From positions 1 to 26,978 of the IMG/VR virus record IMGVR_UViG_3300037808_002020: a DNA stretch of 26,978 nt; one strand, given 5' to 3'. Below, in pieces: positions 18,579 through 26,095 of the stretch. The notes beneath the pieces were generated by a model. It was not told the DNA's origin. It saw only the letters and a program-made list of their open reading frames with translations, and did no database searches. The DNA comes from a virus. A program made the translations under genes and the position numbers. The stretch's first letter is position 1. Every line of letters starts with the position of its first letter.

Positions 18579-20144
18579 TTAGTGAACAATGCTGTGATTA
18601 GTCAACAAAAGAGTGCCCGCGACTGAGACTGCATTCTTTAGTGCGCAGCGAGTCACTTTCGCAGGATCAATAACACCGGAAGCAAACAGGTCTTCCTTCT
18701 CCCCTGACAGGAAGTTGAAACCTTCCAGGTCTTCACAGGTGCCCATCGTCAACCTTAACACCTCTGGGTTATGGCCGGCATTCTTTGCCATCGTGTTGAA
18801 GGGGGCCTGGAGGGCTTTACGAAAGATGTCGAGCGCTATGGCTTGATCAGGATTTTCAAATTCAATATCCAGCGCTGTGGCGATCTTCAACAAAGTCATA
18901 CCTCCGCCTAGAACTATTCCCTCCTGTTGGGCAGAATTGACTGCTTCGAGTGCGTCCTCTATTCGGTGCTTCTTCTCTATCATTTCGACCTCGGAGCTAG
19001 CTCCTACTTTTATGATGGCCACACCAGATGAGAGTCGAGTAATCCTGTCCTGAAGACGACCGGCGGCGTGGAGATCGTCTGTACACTCTATTTCTGATTT
19101 AATGGCCTCGATTCTGTTTTCTACATCTTCATATTCACCTTCGCCATCGACCACCGTTGATTGAGATTTTGTGATCTCTACTTGTCGAGCTTTGCCGAAA
19201 TCCAAGAGAGTCACATCTGACAGATTCTTCCCCAGGGACTGCTGGATAAATGTTGCTCCGGTGGCGACAGCTAGATCGCTCATGATGCCGCGGCGGTCTT
19301 CGCCGTAAGAAGGTGCTTTGATAGCAGCGACCTTCATTGAGCCGCGGACGGTGTTCATTATTAGTGCAGCTAAAGCTTGGCCTTCGATCTCTTCTGCAAT
19401 GATTATAAAAGGACGGCCTTCTCTGGCTGCGATTTCGAGTGCCGGTAGAATCTCTGCCACTTGATCAACCTTGTAGTCTGTAATTAAGAACAGTGGGTTC
19501 TCATATCTACATGTGCCGCGGCGTTCATCTGTGATGAATGCTCGAGCTGCGTATCCACCCTCCAAGGTAAAACCTTCAACTAGTTCTAGTGTGGTTTCAT
19601 GCGATCGCCCCTGCTCTACAGATATGGAACCATTCTTTCCTACCTTGTCTACAGCCTGTGAAACTAGGTTTCCGATTATCTTGTCGTTGTTTGCAGATAT
19701 GCTGGCAATATGCTTAATGTCTTCTTCTGAAGATATTGGCCTGGCCAAGTCTTCGATACCTTCACATGCCGCGGCAGTGCACCTTTCGAGGCCGCGTTTA
19801 ATATCTATGGGGGAGGCGCCAGCTTCGATGTGCTTATTGGCTTGGCGCAGGATCTCTCGGGCTAGAATGGTGCTTGTAGTTGTGCCATCGCCAGCTTCAG
19901 CATTAGTCATGGCAGAAACCTGCTTTACAACCTCCGCTCCAGCGTTCATATGTGGGTCTTCGAAACTCATACTCTGAGCTACGGTTACTCCGTCCTTCGT
20001 AATGAAGGGTCTCTTATCTTTTTGGTGAATGAGAACATTCTGTCCCTTGGGTCCAAGGGTTGCTGCAACATAATCGGCAAGGGTATTAACCCCATCCAGA
20101 ACCTTGTTGCGAAGGGTCTGGCCGTGCTCTAACTTAGTAGTCAT
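18579..20144 (-). CDS. groEL: GroEL-type chaperonin
   Basis: 521 aa against about 548 in bacteria. ATP-dependent folding chamber subunit. Family marks: ATLGPKGQNVLI (28-39), KDGVTVAQS with the first catalytic Asp, GDGTTTSTILA (nucleotide-binding), HRIEDALEAVNSAQQEG (Asp needed for hydrolysis), VLGGGMTLL and ASGVIDPAKVTR near the end. The Gly-Gly-Met tail is absent; the protein ends LLTNHSIVH. No groES is visible here. Own promoter at 20172-20199, ribosome-binding site GAGG. Large phages such as EL carry chaperonins that work without a co-chaperonin; this may be similar. Confidence 0.96.
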   Translation of the reverse strand: MTTKLEHGQTLRNKVLDGVNTLADYVAATLGPKGQNVLIHQKDKRPFITKDGVTVAQSMSFEDPHMNAGAEVVKQVSAMTNAEAGDGTTTSTILAREILRQANKHIEAGASPIDIKRGLERCTAAACEGIEDLARPISSEEDIKHIASISANNDKIIGNLVSQAVDKVGKNGSISVEQGRSHETTLELVEGFTLEGGYAARAFITDERRGTCRYENPLFLITDYKVDQVAEILPALEIAAREGRPFIIIAEEIEGQALAALIMNTVRGSMKVAAIKAPSYGEDRRGIMSDLAVATGATFIQQSLGKNLSDVTLLDFGKARQVEITKSQSTVVDGEGEYEDVENRIEAIKSEIECTDDLHAAGRLQDRITRLSSGVAIIKVGASSEVEMIEKKHRIEDALEAVNSAQQEGIVLGGGMTLLKIATALDIEFENPDQAIALDIFRKALQAPFNTMAKNAGHNPEVLRLTMGTCEDLEGFNFLSGEKEDLFASGVIDPAKVTRCALKNAVSVAGTLLLTNHSIVH

Positions 20145-20171
20145 GAAACCTCACTTTATTGTTATACTACT

Positions 20172-20199
20172 ATTATAATGTATTTTGGGAAAAAGTCAA
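20172..20199 (-). promoter_or_regulatory. Sigma-70 promoter of groEL
   Basis: TTGACT (20194-20199), 16-nt spacer, perfect TATAAT (20172-20177). The -35 overlaps a short inverted repeat (AAAGTC-CTT-GACTTT) behind the upstream gene. Confidence 0.75.
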
Positions 20200-20212
20200 G
20201 GACTTTTTTGCT

Positions 20213-22075
20213 TTATTTATCTTTTGTTGATTGAAGCTCTTCTGTCTTTGAAATGACGTTTCCAGAAGCCTTGATCGCCTCTTCGGCCTGGGCATCTTTC
20301 GTCATGCCGCCGGCGATATAAGCATAAGTGTTGTCTTGTATTGCTTTTACGTTCACAAAGATATCAAATAAAGACTCGTTAAGGAGCCCCGTAACCCTGT
20401 TCAGCACCGTCTGCGTATTCTTTCTGCCGACATTAATTGCGCCAAAGAAAGCTTTATCTTGGTTAGGCCCAAGGACACGGCTTTTGCTGTAAGTATGAAC
20501 CTCTGCTACCATAGCCTGGGTTAGGCCAAATTGCTCTGTTGAGAGAAAGCCGCGAGTCTGTACCAAGGCTGCCTGCTTTTGTTCTCTGTTCATAGCGTTG
20601 TATAGTTCTGCTGATCTCTCTGGTGTTTCCCAATTACTCTTTAGATTAAGCCTTCTCATTCTTTCCTTCTTTTCTGATGATACAGAAAATTGTTTTACAA
20701 TCGCTAGCTTTTTGAGATTTGCGGAAGGGTGGTCGCCGTTATTGGCTTGTCTAGCTGCCCTGCCTATCTTTTCGGCGAAAGCCTTGTTATCAGTGTCGTA
20801 TCTTGGTGTTTCGCTAGCATCGTTAATTTGGGCAAGAGTACCCTGAACTATGTCTCGCATTGCCTGCTTCAGGGAGGCATCGTTAGCCGGCATCGCAGAA
20901 GTACCTCTCTTTACATATGGTTCGCGCTGTTCGTAGTCAGGCGATGCTTTTTCTTCATCCGTTAATGCTGCATCTGGGTCAAATTTTTTAAAGAACTTGT
21001 CACTTAGTTGAGTTGCCCAGCTCAAATTCTTAAGAAACAAGTCTGCGAACTGGTCATCAAGCCGAAGATCTTCAGCGAGCCCCTTGTTCAACTCAGCTAG
21101 GTGTTTCTTAAAAGCGAATGCGTATTTGTTCTCCAACTCTTCTGTAGAAGGGTCTGCGATGCCTGGTAAGTTGTCTATAAACTCTTGTCCACCTTTTGGC
21201 AACTGAATACATAACCTGGAGTGCTTTGAAGATTTAGAAAGTATATCGAAAATGTTATCTAAAGTAAAGTCAAACCTATACCACTTCAAGAAACCATTGA
21301 CAGTCTGACCTTCTTTTTCTTTACCTTCGAACCGCTTTGTTACGGCAACATAACGCATAAGATCAGCATCAAATTGAGGGTTGATTATGTCTCCAACAAG
21401 ATCTCTAAAAGAGCCTCCAACATGCAGGTTTCCGTCTTGATACAACTTCAAACTTACAGGCATGGCGGTACCGTCACTTCTGGAAAGAAAGTCTGCAATA
21501 GTCCCAGTATTGGCTGGTATTTGCTCGCCCTTCATTAGAACGGCCAGAAACGCTTCGAAACTAAAACCTGCAGAGGCAGCGTTAAAGTTCGCTATGACCT
21601 TCGTTAAGGTCTTGTAGAAGACCAAGTAAGATAAGGCGGTTTGGATTTGTTTGGCTGTCGAGGTGTTTCCTTCGGGTCCGAATATCTCTTGCATTGCAGC
21701 ATCAGGATTGTCATAGAAATTAGAAAGTGACCTAATCTTTTCTACAAAGTCCCCACCTTGGATGTTTTCCAAGAACTGCAACAGCTTTTGTCGCTCAGGG
21801 CCGTTAACTGGATTATCGCCGCCTGCACCTGTGACATCAGTCCATCCTAGTTCTGTAACTGCTATCTCAGGAATAGCATCCAAAGTTAGGGTCATAGACT
21901 TCTTTTCGTTGAGGAACTGCTCCTTAAGCAAAGAGATTGGGTCTTTTATAGATTTAAACAGCTTGTCTTTCTCTACCTCATATACCTCTGCGATAAGAGT
22001 GTACAGGTCGTCGATGGTTGATACAGACGGGGCCCTATTCCTGTTTGTTGAAAGTAATTCTTTATGCCAGCTCAT
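20213..22075 (-). CDS. Large phage protein of unknown function (620 aa)
   Basis: Start ATG 22075 with AAAGGAGA upstream. Residues about 165-220 (FNAASAGFSFEAFLAVLMKG, TIADFLSRSDGTAMPVSLKL, HVGGSFRDLVGDI) form a block I associate with conserved large-phage proteins. Its E...D...S-x-K spacing could be a nuclease-type fold, but this is speculative. The rest is charged and helical, with a PDYEQREPYVKRGTSAMPAN linker and a C-terminal DNTYAYIAGGMTKDAQAEEA. Sits between ClpP and GroEL, suggesting a virion or assembly protein. No signal or membrane segment. Confidence 0.65.
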   Translation of the reverse strand: MSWHKELLSTNRNRAPSVSTIDDLYTLIAEVYEVEKDKLFKSIKDPISLLKEQFLNEKKSMTLTLDAIPEIAVTELGWTDVTGAGGDNPVNGPERQKLLQFLENIQGGDFVEKIRSLSNFYDNPDAAMQEIFGPEGNTSTAKQIQTALSYLVFYKTLTKVIANFNAASAGFSFEAFLAVLMKGEQIPANTGTIADFLSRSDGTAMPVSLKLYQDGNLHVGGSFRDLVGDIINPQFDADLMRYVAVTKRFEGKEKEGQTVNGFLKWYRFDFTLDNIFDILSKSSKHSRLCIQLPKGGQEFIDNLPGIADPSTEELENKYAFAFKKHLAELNKGLAEDLRLDDQFADLFLKNLSWATQLSDKFFKKFDPDAALTDEEKASPDYEQREPYVKRGTSAMPANDASLKQAMRDIVQGTLAQINDASETPRYDTDNKAFAEKIGRAARQANNGDHPSANLKKLAIVKQFSVSSEKKERMRRLNLKSNWETPERSAELYNAMNREQKQAALVQTRGFLSTEQFGLTQAMVAEVHTYSKSRVLGPNQDKAFFGAINVGRKNTQTVLNRVTGLLNESLFDIFVNVKAIQDNTYAYIAGGMTKDAQAEEAIKASGNVISKTEELQSTKDK

Positions 22076-22095
22076 TATATATCTCCTTTATATAA

Positions 22096-22800
22096 CTAGA
22101 TAATTTCATCTGCAATTCCCAAGTTAATTGCCTCTTCAGCTGAGATGTAGATATCTCTCTGTGTTTTGAGCATTTTCTTGATTTTTGCTTTTGTTAGTTT
22201 TGTATAACCAGCTAGAGCTTCAATGTATCTATCTTGAACCCATTTAATCTCTTCCAGTTCATTCTCCATGTTAAATATCGTGCCACCAGTTCCTGCCATC
22301 ACACTGTGCAACATGATGCGGCAATTCCGGCCGACGCGGCGTCGACCCGGGGTGCCAGCGGCGAGAATGGGGACGCCGGCTGACATCACTTTGCCAATCC
22401 CGTAGGTCTCTATGTTACATGTTCTCTTCTTGATCATATCCATGACATCCAATATTGAGAACATATCAGAAGCGCAACCGCCATGGGTCGATACGTACAT
22501 ATTTATTGGCCTTGAGACCGTTAAAATCTCCGAGGCTGGGTCTTCAGGGTCTTTGAGCATCTGGGTGTATGCTGAGGTTTCCAGATAAAGAAGTGCTGAT
22601 ACGACTTCTGACCCTTTCTGTTCTGTGACATCGCCATATAAATTAATTGTTCTTAATTCCGGCTGCTCATCAATGGGTGGCTGGATGTTATTAATAATAA
22701 CAACTTGCTTGTCGTCTGTTGTTTTTATTTCCGGTAATGGTATTGTTCCGGTTTTCTTTTTCTTCTTTTTCTTCTCGGTCTTTTCTTTCTTGTCAGTCAT
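22096..22800 (-). CDS. clpP: ClpP-like serine protease
   Basis: 234 aa. The catalytic triad of ClpP is in order: Ser 140 in GIGKVMSAGVPILAAG, His 165 in RIMLHSVMAG, Asp 216 in QRDIYISAEEA. LRTINLYGDVTE (49-60) and MYVSTHGGCASD (101-112) are the strand and oxyanion-region blocks. The first 40 residues are extra and very Lys-rich (a run of seven Lys). No Clp ATPase is in the window. Phage ClpP-like enzymes may act in prohead maturation or borrow host ClpX/ClpA. Overlaps the previous gene as ATGA. Confidence 0.93.
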   Translation of the reverse strand: MTDKKEKTEKKKKKKKTGTIPLPEIKTTDDKQVVIINNIQPPIDEQPELRTINLYGDVTEQKGSEVVSALLYLETSAYTQMLKDPEDPASEILTVSRPINMYVSTHGGCASDMFSILDVMDMIKKRTCNIETYGIGKVMSAGVPILAAGTPGRRRVGRNCRIMLHSVMAGTGGTIFNMENELEEIKWVQDRYIEALAGYTKLTKAKIKKMLKTQRDIYISAEEAINLGIADEII

Positions 22801-23057
22801 ACTGCCTCTTTTAAAAAAATTATTTGTTGTCTTTTCAAGTCTCTGATCATTTTCATAAAGTCGCTTCGAGTGGCGAACTTTTTCCTAAGAATTACTATCT
22901 CTTCTTCTCTTGACGGGTCAAAACCATTAGCGATGCTTGACCAATTGTGAAACGTATTTAACAGCTCAGACTTGTTCTCAGGTCGAAACGAAATCTGAAT
23001 ATTATATTCGTTTTCTTCTATTTTCCAGTAAGTTCCTTCCATTGTAATATTGTTCAT
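22797..23057 (-). CDS. Hypothetical protein (86 aa)
   Basis: Unrecognised. Beta-hairpin start (GTYWKIEENEYNIQISFRPE), then a helical, basic end (EEEIVILRKKFATRSDFMKM). First gene after a terminator and a TGGACA-17-TATAAT promoter, so it opens the ClpP operon. Ribosome-binding site is AGAGGTATTTGTT, somewhat distant. Confidence 0.7.
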   Translation of the reverse strand: MNNITMEGTYWKIEENEYNIQISFRPENKSELLNTFHNWSSIANGFDPSREEEIVILRKKFATRSDFMKMIRDLKRQQIIFLKEAV

Positions 23058-23096
23058 AACAAATACCTCTAATCGTGATTAGCATTCGTTATAACT

Positions 23097-23125
23097 ATTA
23101 TATCAGATCTCTTTTGGAATGTCCA
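23097..23125 (-). promoter_or_regulatory. Sigma-70 promoter of the clpP operon
   Basis: TGGACA (23120-23125), 17-nt spacer, TATAAT (23097-23102), directly behind a strong terminator. Confidence 0.75.
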
Positions 23126-23130
23126 TAAAA

Positions 23131-23163
23131 AAAACCCCAAAGTTTTTAATGCTTTGGGGTTTT
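23131..23163 (-). terminator. Rho-independent terminator, probably bidirectional
   Basis: AAAACCCCAAAG pairs with CTTTGGGGTTTT (12 bp) around a 9-nt loop. On the minus strand the stem is followed by four more Ts. It ends the acidic-protein transcript 32 nt after its stop. Confidence 0.9.
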
Positions 23164-23194
23164 GGAAACCTAAATGAGTGGTAAAGGTCGCCTC

Positions 23195-23764
23195 TTACTT
23201 TCTGCCCATCTTCTCACGTATGATTCGTTGGGTTACTCTCTTGAGGACTTCTTGGACAATCTCCTCTTGCATAACAGGTTCTTCCTCTTCCTCTTCTGCG
23301 CTCATCATGTCCGCCTCAGGTGCAGGCTCTTCGACAGGCTCTTCGTCCATCTCGGGATCCAAGTCCATCTCTTCTCCAGCGCCTTCGTCGCCCATTGCAT
23401 CCCGGAGGCGGTCACCTAAGTCGATGAGAAGCTGTGCTTCCTCTTCAGAGAGGCTGACATCAGATTCCATTCCTAGTTCTGCGTCCATCTCGGGCTCTGC
23501 GTCCATCTCGGGCCCTGGGTCTATCTCAGGATCTTCATCTTCGACCTCACCCATGTCGACGTCCATTTCCATTTCTTCTTCGTCTTCTTGTTCAGTGACG
23601 ACTTCTTCATCAGAAGTAGTTGTCTCCTCAATTTCGTCATCATCTCGTTTTGGGTCCATACCATAGCCCATCTCTTGGATGAAGTTATCAGTTAGGGGTT
23701 CTACGGCTGCCAGTTTCATGAACCTGCGGACCGTATTTTCGTTAAGTAGCTTCTTATCACTCAT
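23195..23764 (-). CDS. Highly acidic protein, possible prohead core/scaffold (189 aa)
   Basis: N-terminus LNENTVRRFMKLAAVEPLTD and C-terminus IVQEVLKRVTQRIIREKMGR are ordinary helices. Between them lie about 120 residues dominated by Glu and Asp, with repeats of the PEMDAEPEMDAE type. Such proteins occur as prohead core or scaffolding components near protease genes in large phages, and the ClpP-like gene is two genes downstream. Ribosome-binding site AAAGGAGA. Ends before the terminator as a single-gene unit, suggesting high expression. Confidence 0.75.
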   Translation of the reverse strand: MSDKKLLNENTVRRFMKLAAVEPLTDNFIQEMGYGMDPKRDDDEIEETTTSDEEVVTEQEDEEEMEMDVDMGEVEDEDPEIDPGPEMDAEPEMDAELGMESDVSLSEEEAQLLIDLGDRLRDAMGDEGAGEEMDLDPEMDEEPVEEPAPEADMMSAEEEEEEPVMQEEIVQEVLKRVTQRIIREKMGRK

Positions 23765-23777
23765 TTAAAAAATCTCC

Positions 23778-23791
23778 TTTTGTATACAAAA
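23778..23791. promoter_or_regulatory. 14-bp perfect palindrome, possible operator
   Basis: TTTTGTATACAAAA lies just upstream of the ribosome-binding site of the acidic protein. It could bind a repressor dimer or fold weakly in the mRNA; no regulator is known. Confidence 0.35.
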
Positions 23792-23835
23792 ATGGTGTAA
23801 AATACAATAATAAATAGTGTTAATCAATTATAAAA

Positions 23836-24039
23836 TCATTTTTTTATTCTCTTCGAGAGCTTCTTGAGCGCCTGCTTTTCTATTTGTGAAACCCTCACCA
23901 AAGAGACTCCAATTCTTTTCGAAATTTCATCTAGTGTCATGGCGCCATGTTTTTCAATTGAAACATACATGCAGTTATCGTCTTCTGGGTAGTCTATCCA
24001 GCATCTGCAGTTTTCTTCTGAACAGTTTTCTTTCCTCAT
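23836..24039 (-). CDS. Sigma-70 region 4-like DNA-binding protein (67 aa)
   Basis: Residues 34-64 (MTLDEISKRIGVSLVRVSQI then EKQALKKL) match the helix-turn-helix of sigma region 4, which contacts -35 elements: TLxEI, G-V-S, RVxQIE, ALxKL. The front carries a Cys cluster (ENCSEENCRCWI, DNCMY) that may bind zinc. No region 2 is present, so it cannot initiate alone. It may bridge RNA polymerase to phage promoters as the small late sigma-like proteins of T4-type phages do, or redirect host sigma. Overlaps the previous gene as ATGA. Confidence 0.8.
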   Translation of the reverse strand: MRKENCSEENCRCWIDYPEDDNCMYVSIEKHGAMTLDEISKRIGVSLVRVSQIEKQALKKLSKRIKK

Positions 24040-24353
24040 TCCTGTTCCTCAAAATCTTCTTCGATCAAATCATAAATAAAATTTTTCTCTGAATTTGAAA
24101 GGCCTAAATCTTTCATTAATCGATCTCCTTTCTCTATCTCTTTTTTTGAATTTTGTCTCTTTTTCTTTCCCATAGTACTTTTCTCCAGTTTTATTTTTTC
24201 TATTGCTCGCATCATATCTAAGTCATTCTCAACGTATAACTTAACCAGGCCTCGAAAGAAGTTTCCTTGAGTTAGCCTATCATATCTTAGTCTGACAATC
24301 ATCCTGGCGTGCTGTGCAGTATCATATTCGAATGCAATCTTCTTTATGGTCAT
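24036..24353 (-). CDS. Conserved-looking hypothetical protein (105 aa)
   Basis: Not assigned. N-terminus [15 protein letters not shown]-like strand, then HARMIVRLRYDRLTQGNFFR and GLVKLYVENDLDMMRAIEKI, an arrangement reminiscent of ribbon-helix-helix proteins. A basic middle (MGKKKRQNSKK) and acidic C-terminal helix (IYDLIEEDFEEQE) follow. Overlaps GMPR/IMPDH-like gene and the sigma-like gene by 4 nt each, so it may cooperate in transcription control. Confidence 0.7.
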   Translation of the reverse strand: MTIKKIAFEYDTAQHARMIVRLRYDRLTQGNFFRGLVKLYVENDLDMMRAIEKIKLEKSTMGKKKRQNSKKEIEKGDRLMKDLGLSNSEKNFIYDLIEEDFEEQE

Positions 24354-25387
24354 CGCGATAATATATGAGTATTACTCTCTCGTTGGCCTGCTGGTGTCTG
24401 CCGGATGAACTCAGCCCTTGCTTGGATTTCCGGTATACTCCTACAACCAGAATAAGAAAGGCCAGATTTCAAATTCTGAGAAATTGTGGCTAAAATATTT
24501 TTTACGGATCCCTTATATGGAATCGTAGTTGATATGCCCTCTAGTGACCGGGCTTCGCCTCTCCAATCTAGTTGGGCTTCAACACTTGCCATGCCGCGGT
24601 ATACTTTATATTTATTACCATCGCCCTTAGATAACACGTTACCAGGAGACTCATCCGTGCCGGCCAGCATAGAGCCCAGCATCACCAAATCGGCGCCGGC
24701 TGCTATAGCTTTAACAACATCTCCAGAGGTTTTGATGCCGCCGTCGGCTATAACGGTCGCGCCGTCGATGTCACGGCAATCAAGTACTGACTGGAATGTT
24801 GGAACTCCATGACCGGTTTGGATCCGGGTCGAGCATATGCTTCCTCCTCCGATGCCGACGCGGACTGCATCTGCGCCCCAATCTGATAAATCCTTATAGC
24901 CTGCCGCGGTGGCGACATTACCTGCAATAATCGTCACTTTGTTATCATATTTATCTCTTATGGTTTTGATGGCGCGTTCGGTCAGCACGTGGTGACCGTG
25001 GGCGACGTCGATGCAAAAGATTCGGGCCCCGGCATCATAAAGGGCTCTTGTTCTGCGCAGAAGGCCTGAGCCGGCTGGCAATGCAACAGAAATCTTATTA
25101 AGATGGGCGCTGTTGACCTCCTCTAGCGAATCTCTTAGGTTTAGAACCATCGATGCCTGTTCCCTTTCGGTATTGTATCGATGCAAGATCCCTAGGCCGC
25201 CGTATTGCAGCATAGTCATTGACATCAGACTGGCTGTAACAGTATCCATTGGGCTAGATATCACTGGGAAGCCTAAGTCGACGTCTCCCAGAGACGATTC
25301 AAGTGTCACTTCTCTTCTGGTGAGGATTTCACTTGGCCTAGGCACCAATAATACGTCGTCAAAGCTCAGTGTTTGTTTCAGTTTCAT
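24350..25387 (-). CDS. GMP reductase/IMP dehydrogenase-family enzyme
   Basis: 345 aa TIM barrel. Opening [26 protein letters not shown] (40-51), [10 protein letters not shown] (151-160), the catalytic loop [12 protein letters not shown] with Cys 185, [13 protein letters not shown] and [15 protein letters not shown]. No CBS domains. Between [10 protein letters not shown] and [13 protein letters not shown] the flap is short and lacks the Arg-Tyr pair used by IMP dehydrogenase, which favours GMP reductase. Still, phage members are hard to call. It would adjust guanine nucleotide pools. AAGGAGACGAAG precedes the ATG at 25387. Confidence 0.88.
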   Translation of the reverse strand: MKLKQTLSFDDVLLVPRPSEILTRREVTLESSLGDVDLGFPVISSPMDTVTASLMSMTMLQYGGLGILHRYNTEREQASMVLNLRDSLEEVNSAHLNKISVALPAGSGLLRRTRALYDAGARIFCIDVAHGHHVLTERAIKTIRDKYDNKVTIIAGNVATAAGYKDLSDWGADAVRVGIGGGSICSTRIQTGHGVPTFQSVLDCRDIDGATVIADGGIKTSGDVVKAIAAGADLVMLGSMLAGTDESPGNVLSKGDGNKYKVYRGMASVEAQLDWRGEARSLEGISTTIPYKGSVKNILATISQNLKSGLSYSGCRSIPEIQARAEFIRQTPAGQRESNTHILSR

Positions 25388-25628
25388 CTTCGTCTCCTTG
25401 AGTTACTCCACTATCATAACAGTTTGTACAGACTAAGTCAATGTTTTCTGAATTTTTATTAATTCTCCAGTTGTCAATATTTTGACCTTCTGATGGGGGC
25501 TGGCCGCACACCGAGCATTTCACCTGTCGTTTGAAGTTTGCCATGGCCGTTTTGAAATCTTTGGTAAACTTCTTGCGAGCATCGGCGAGTTGTTTTCTCT
25601 TGATCTTTCTTGAAAAGCTGGTCATCAT
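25359..25628 (-). CDS. Zinc-ribbon-like small protein (89 aa)
   Basis: A basic helical N-terminus (SRKIKRKQLADARKKFTKDF) is followed by two Cys pairs, CSVC (38-41) and CTNC (67-70), 25 residues apart, which would bind one zinc. HNH-like histidines are missing, so a nuclease is unlikely. It ends in an acidic tail that overlaps the GMPR/IMPDH-like gene by 29 nt. The start ATG 25628 overlaps the dUTPase stop and has GGAG upstream. Confidence 0.75.
   Translation of the reverse strand: MMTSFSRKIKRKQLADARKKFTKDFKTAMANFKRQVKCSVCGQPPSEGQNIDNWRINKNSENIDLVCTNCYDSGVTQGDEDETETNTEL
25413..25441 (-). promoter_or_regulatory. Sigma-70 promoter inside the zinc-ribbon gene
   Basis: TTGACT (25436-25441), 17-nt spacer, TATGAT (25413-25418), with TG one base before the -10. 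It lies 25 nt upstream of the GMPR/IMPDH-like start and would allow that gene and the sigma-like gene to be expressed apart from dUTPase. Confidence 0.6.
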
Positions 25629-26095
25629 AAATCTCCAGTGGAGCCAAGTGCTCCGCTGCCGCGGGCTGTCGAAGAGCCATAAACACTATCTTCGTGTATT
25701 TCCCACAGGACTGGCTTCTCAATACGGACAAAGACACCTTGTGCTATCTTTTGCCCGGCTGCAATGTGCTGAACCTCTGTGCCAATATTCTGCAGGTTTA
25801 CAAAGATCTCTCCGTCATAGCCCTCATCCACCACACAGGCGCCTGTGACAAGTTGCTTTTTGCTGGCTACTCCCGACTTGTTCATAATCTGTAGCATACA
25901 GCCGGGCGGGACCTCCATTTTGATGCCCGTCCCCAAAAGCACACTCTTGTTGGGGTCGACACTAATGGTGGTGTCTTCTGAGTTTGAACAGAAGAAAAAA
26001 TCCATGCCTGCGTCGGTGTTATGCGCCCTGTTGGGCAGTTTGGCCTTGGGACTGGTCCTAAAAACCCTGACCCTATCTATCTCATCGAATAACAT
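25625..26095 (-). CDS. dut: dUTP diphosphatase (trimeric dUTPase)
   Basis: Hydrolyses dUTP to dUMP, keeping uracil out of DNA and feeding dTTP synthesis. All five motifs are present: DAGMDF (28-33), NKSGVA (72-77), CVVDEGYDGEI (87-97), GQKIAQ (114-119) and RGSGALGSTG (145-154). Motif 2 has NKSG where PRSG is usual. Of two in-frame ATGs (26101, 26095) the second is preferred. AGGAG is 7 nt from it but only about 1 nt from the first, and it overlaps the previous stop as TAATG. 156 aa, normal length. Confidence 0.95.
   Translation of the reverse strand: MLFDEIDRVRVFRTSPKAKLPNRAHNTDAGMDFFFCSNSEDTTISVDPNKSVLLGTGIKMEVPPGCMLQIMNKSGVASKKQLVTGACVVDEGYDGEIFVNLQNIGTEVQHIAAGQKIAQGVFVRIEKPVLWEIHEDSVYGSSTARGSGALGSTGDL

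Noticed and set aside
19513-19977. 154-codon plus-strand frame within groEL
   Set aside because: Antisense to a clear chaperonin gene; no start signals.
23178-23666. Ser-rich plus-strand frame of 162 codons
   Set aside because: Antisense reading of the Glu/Asp-rich gene; low complexity is inherited from it.
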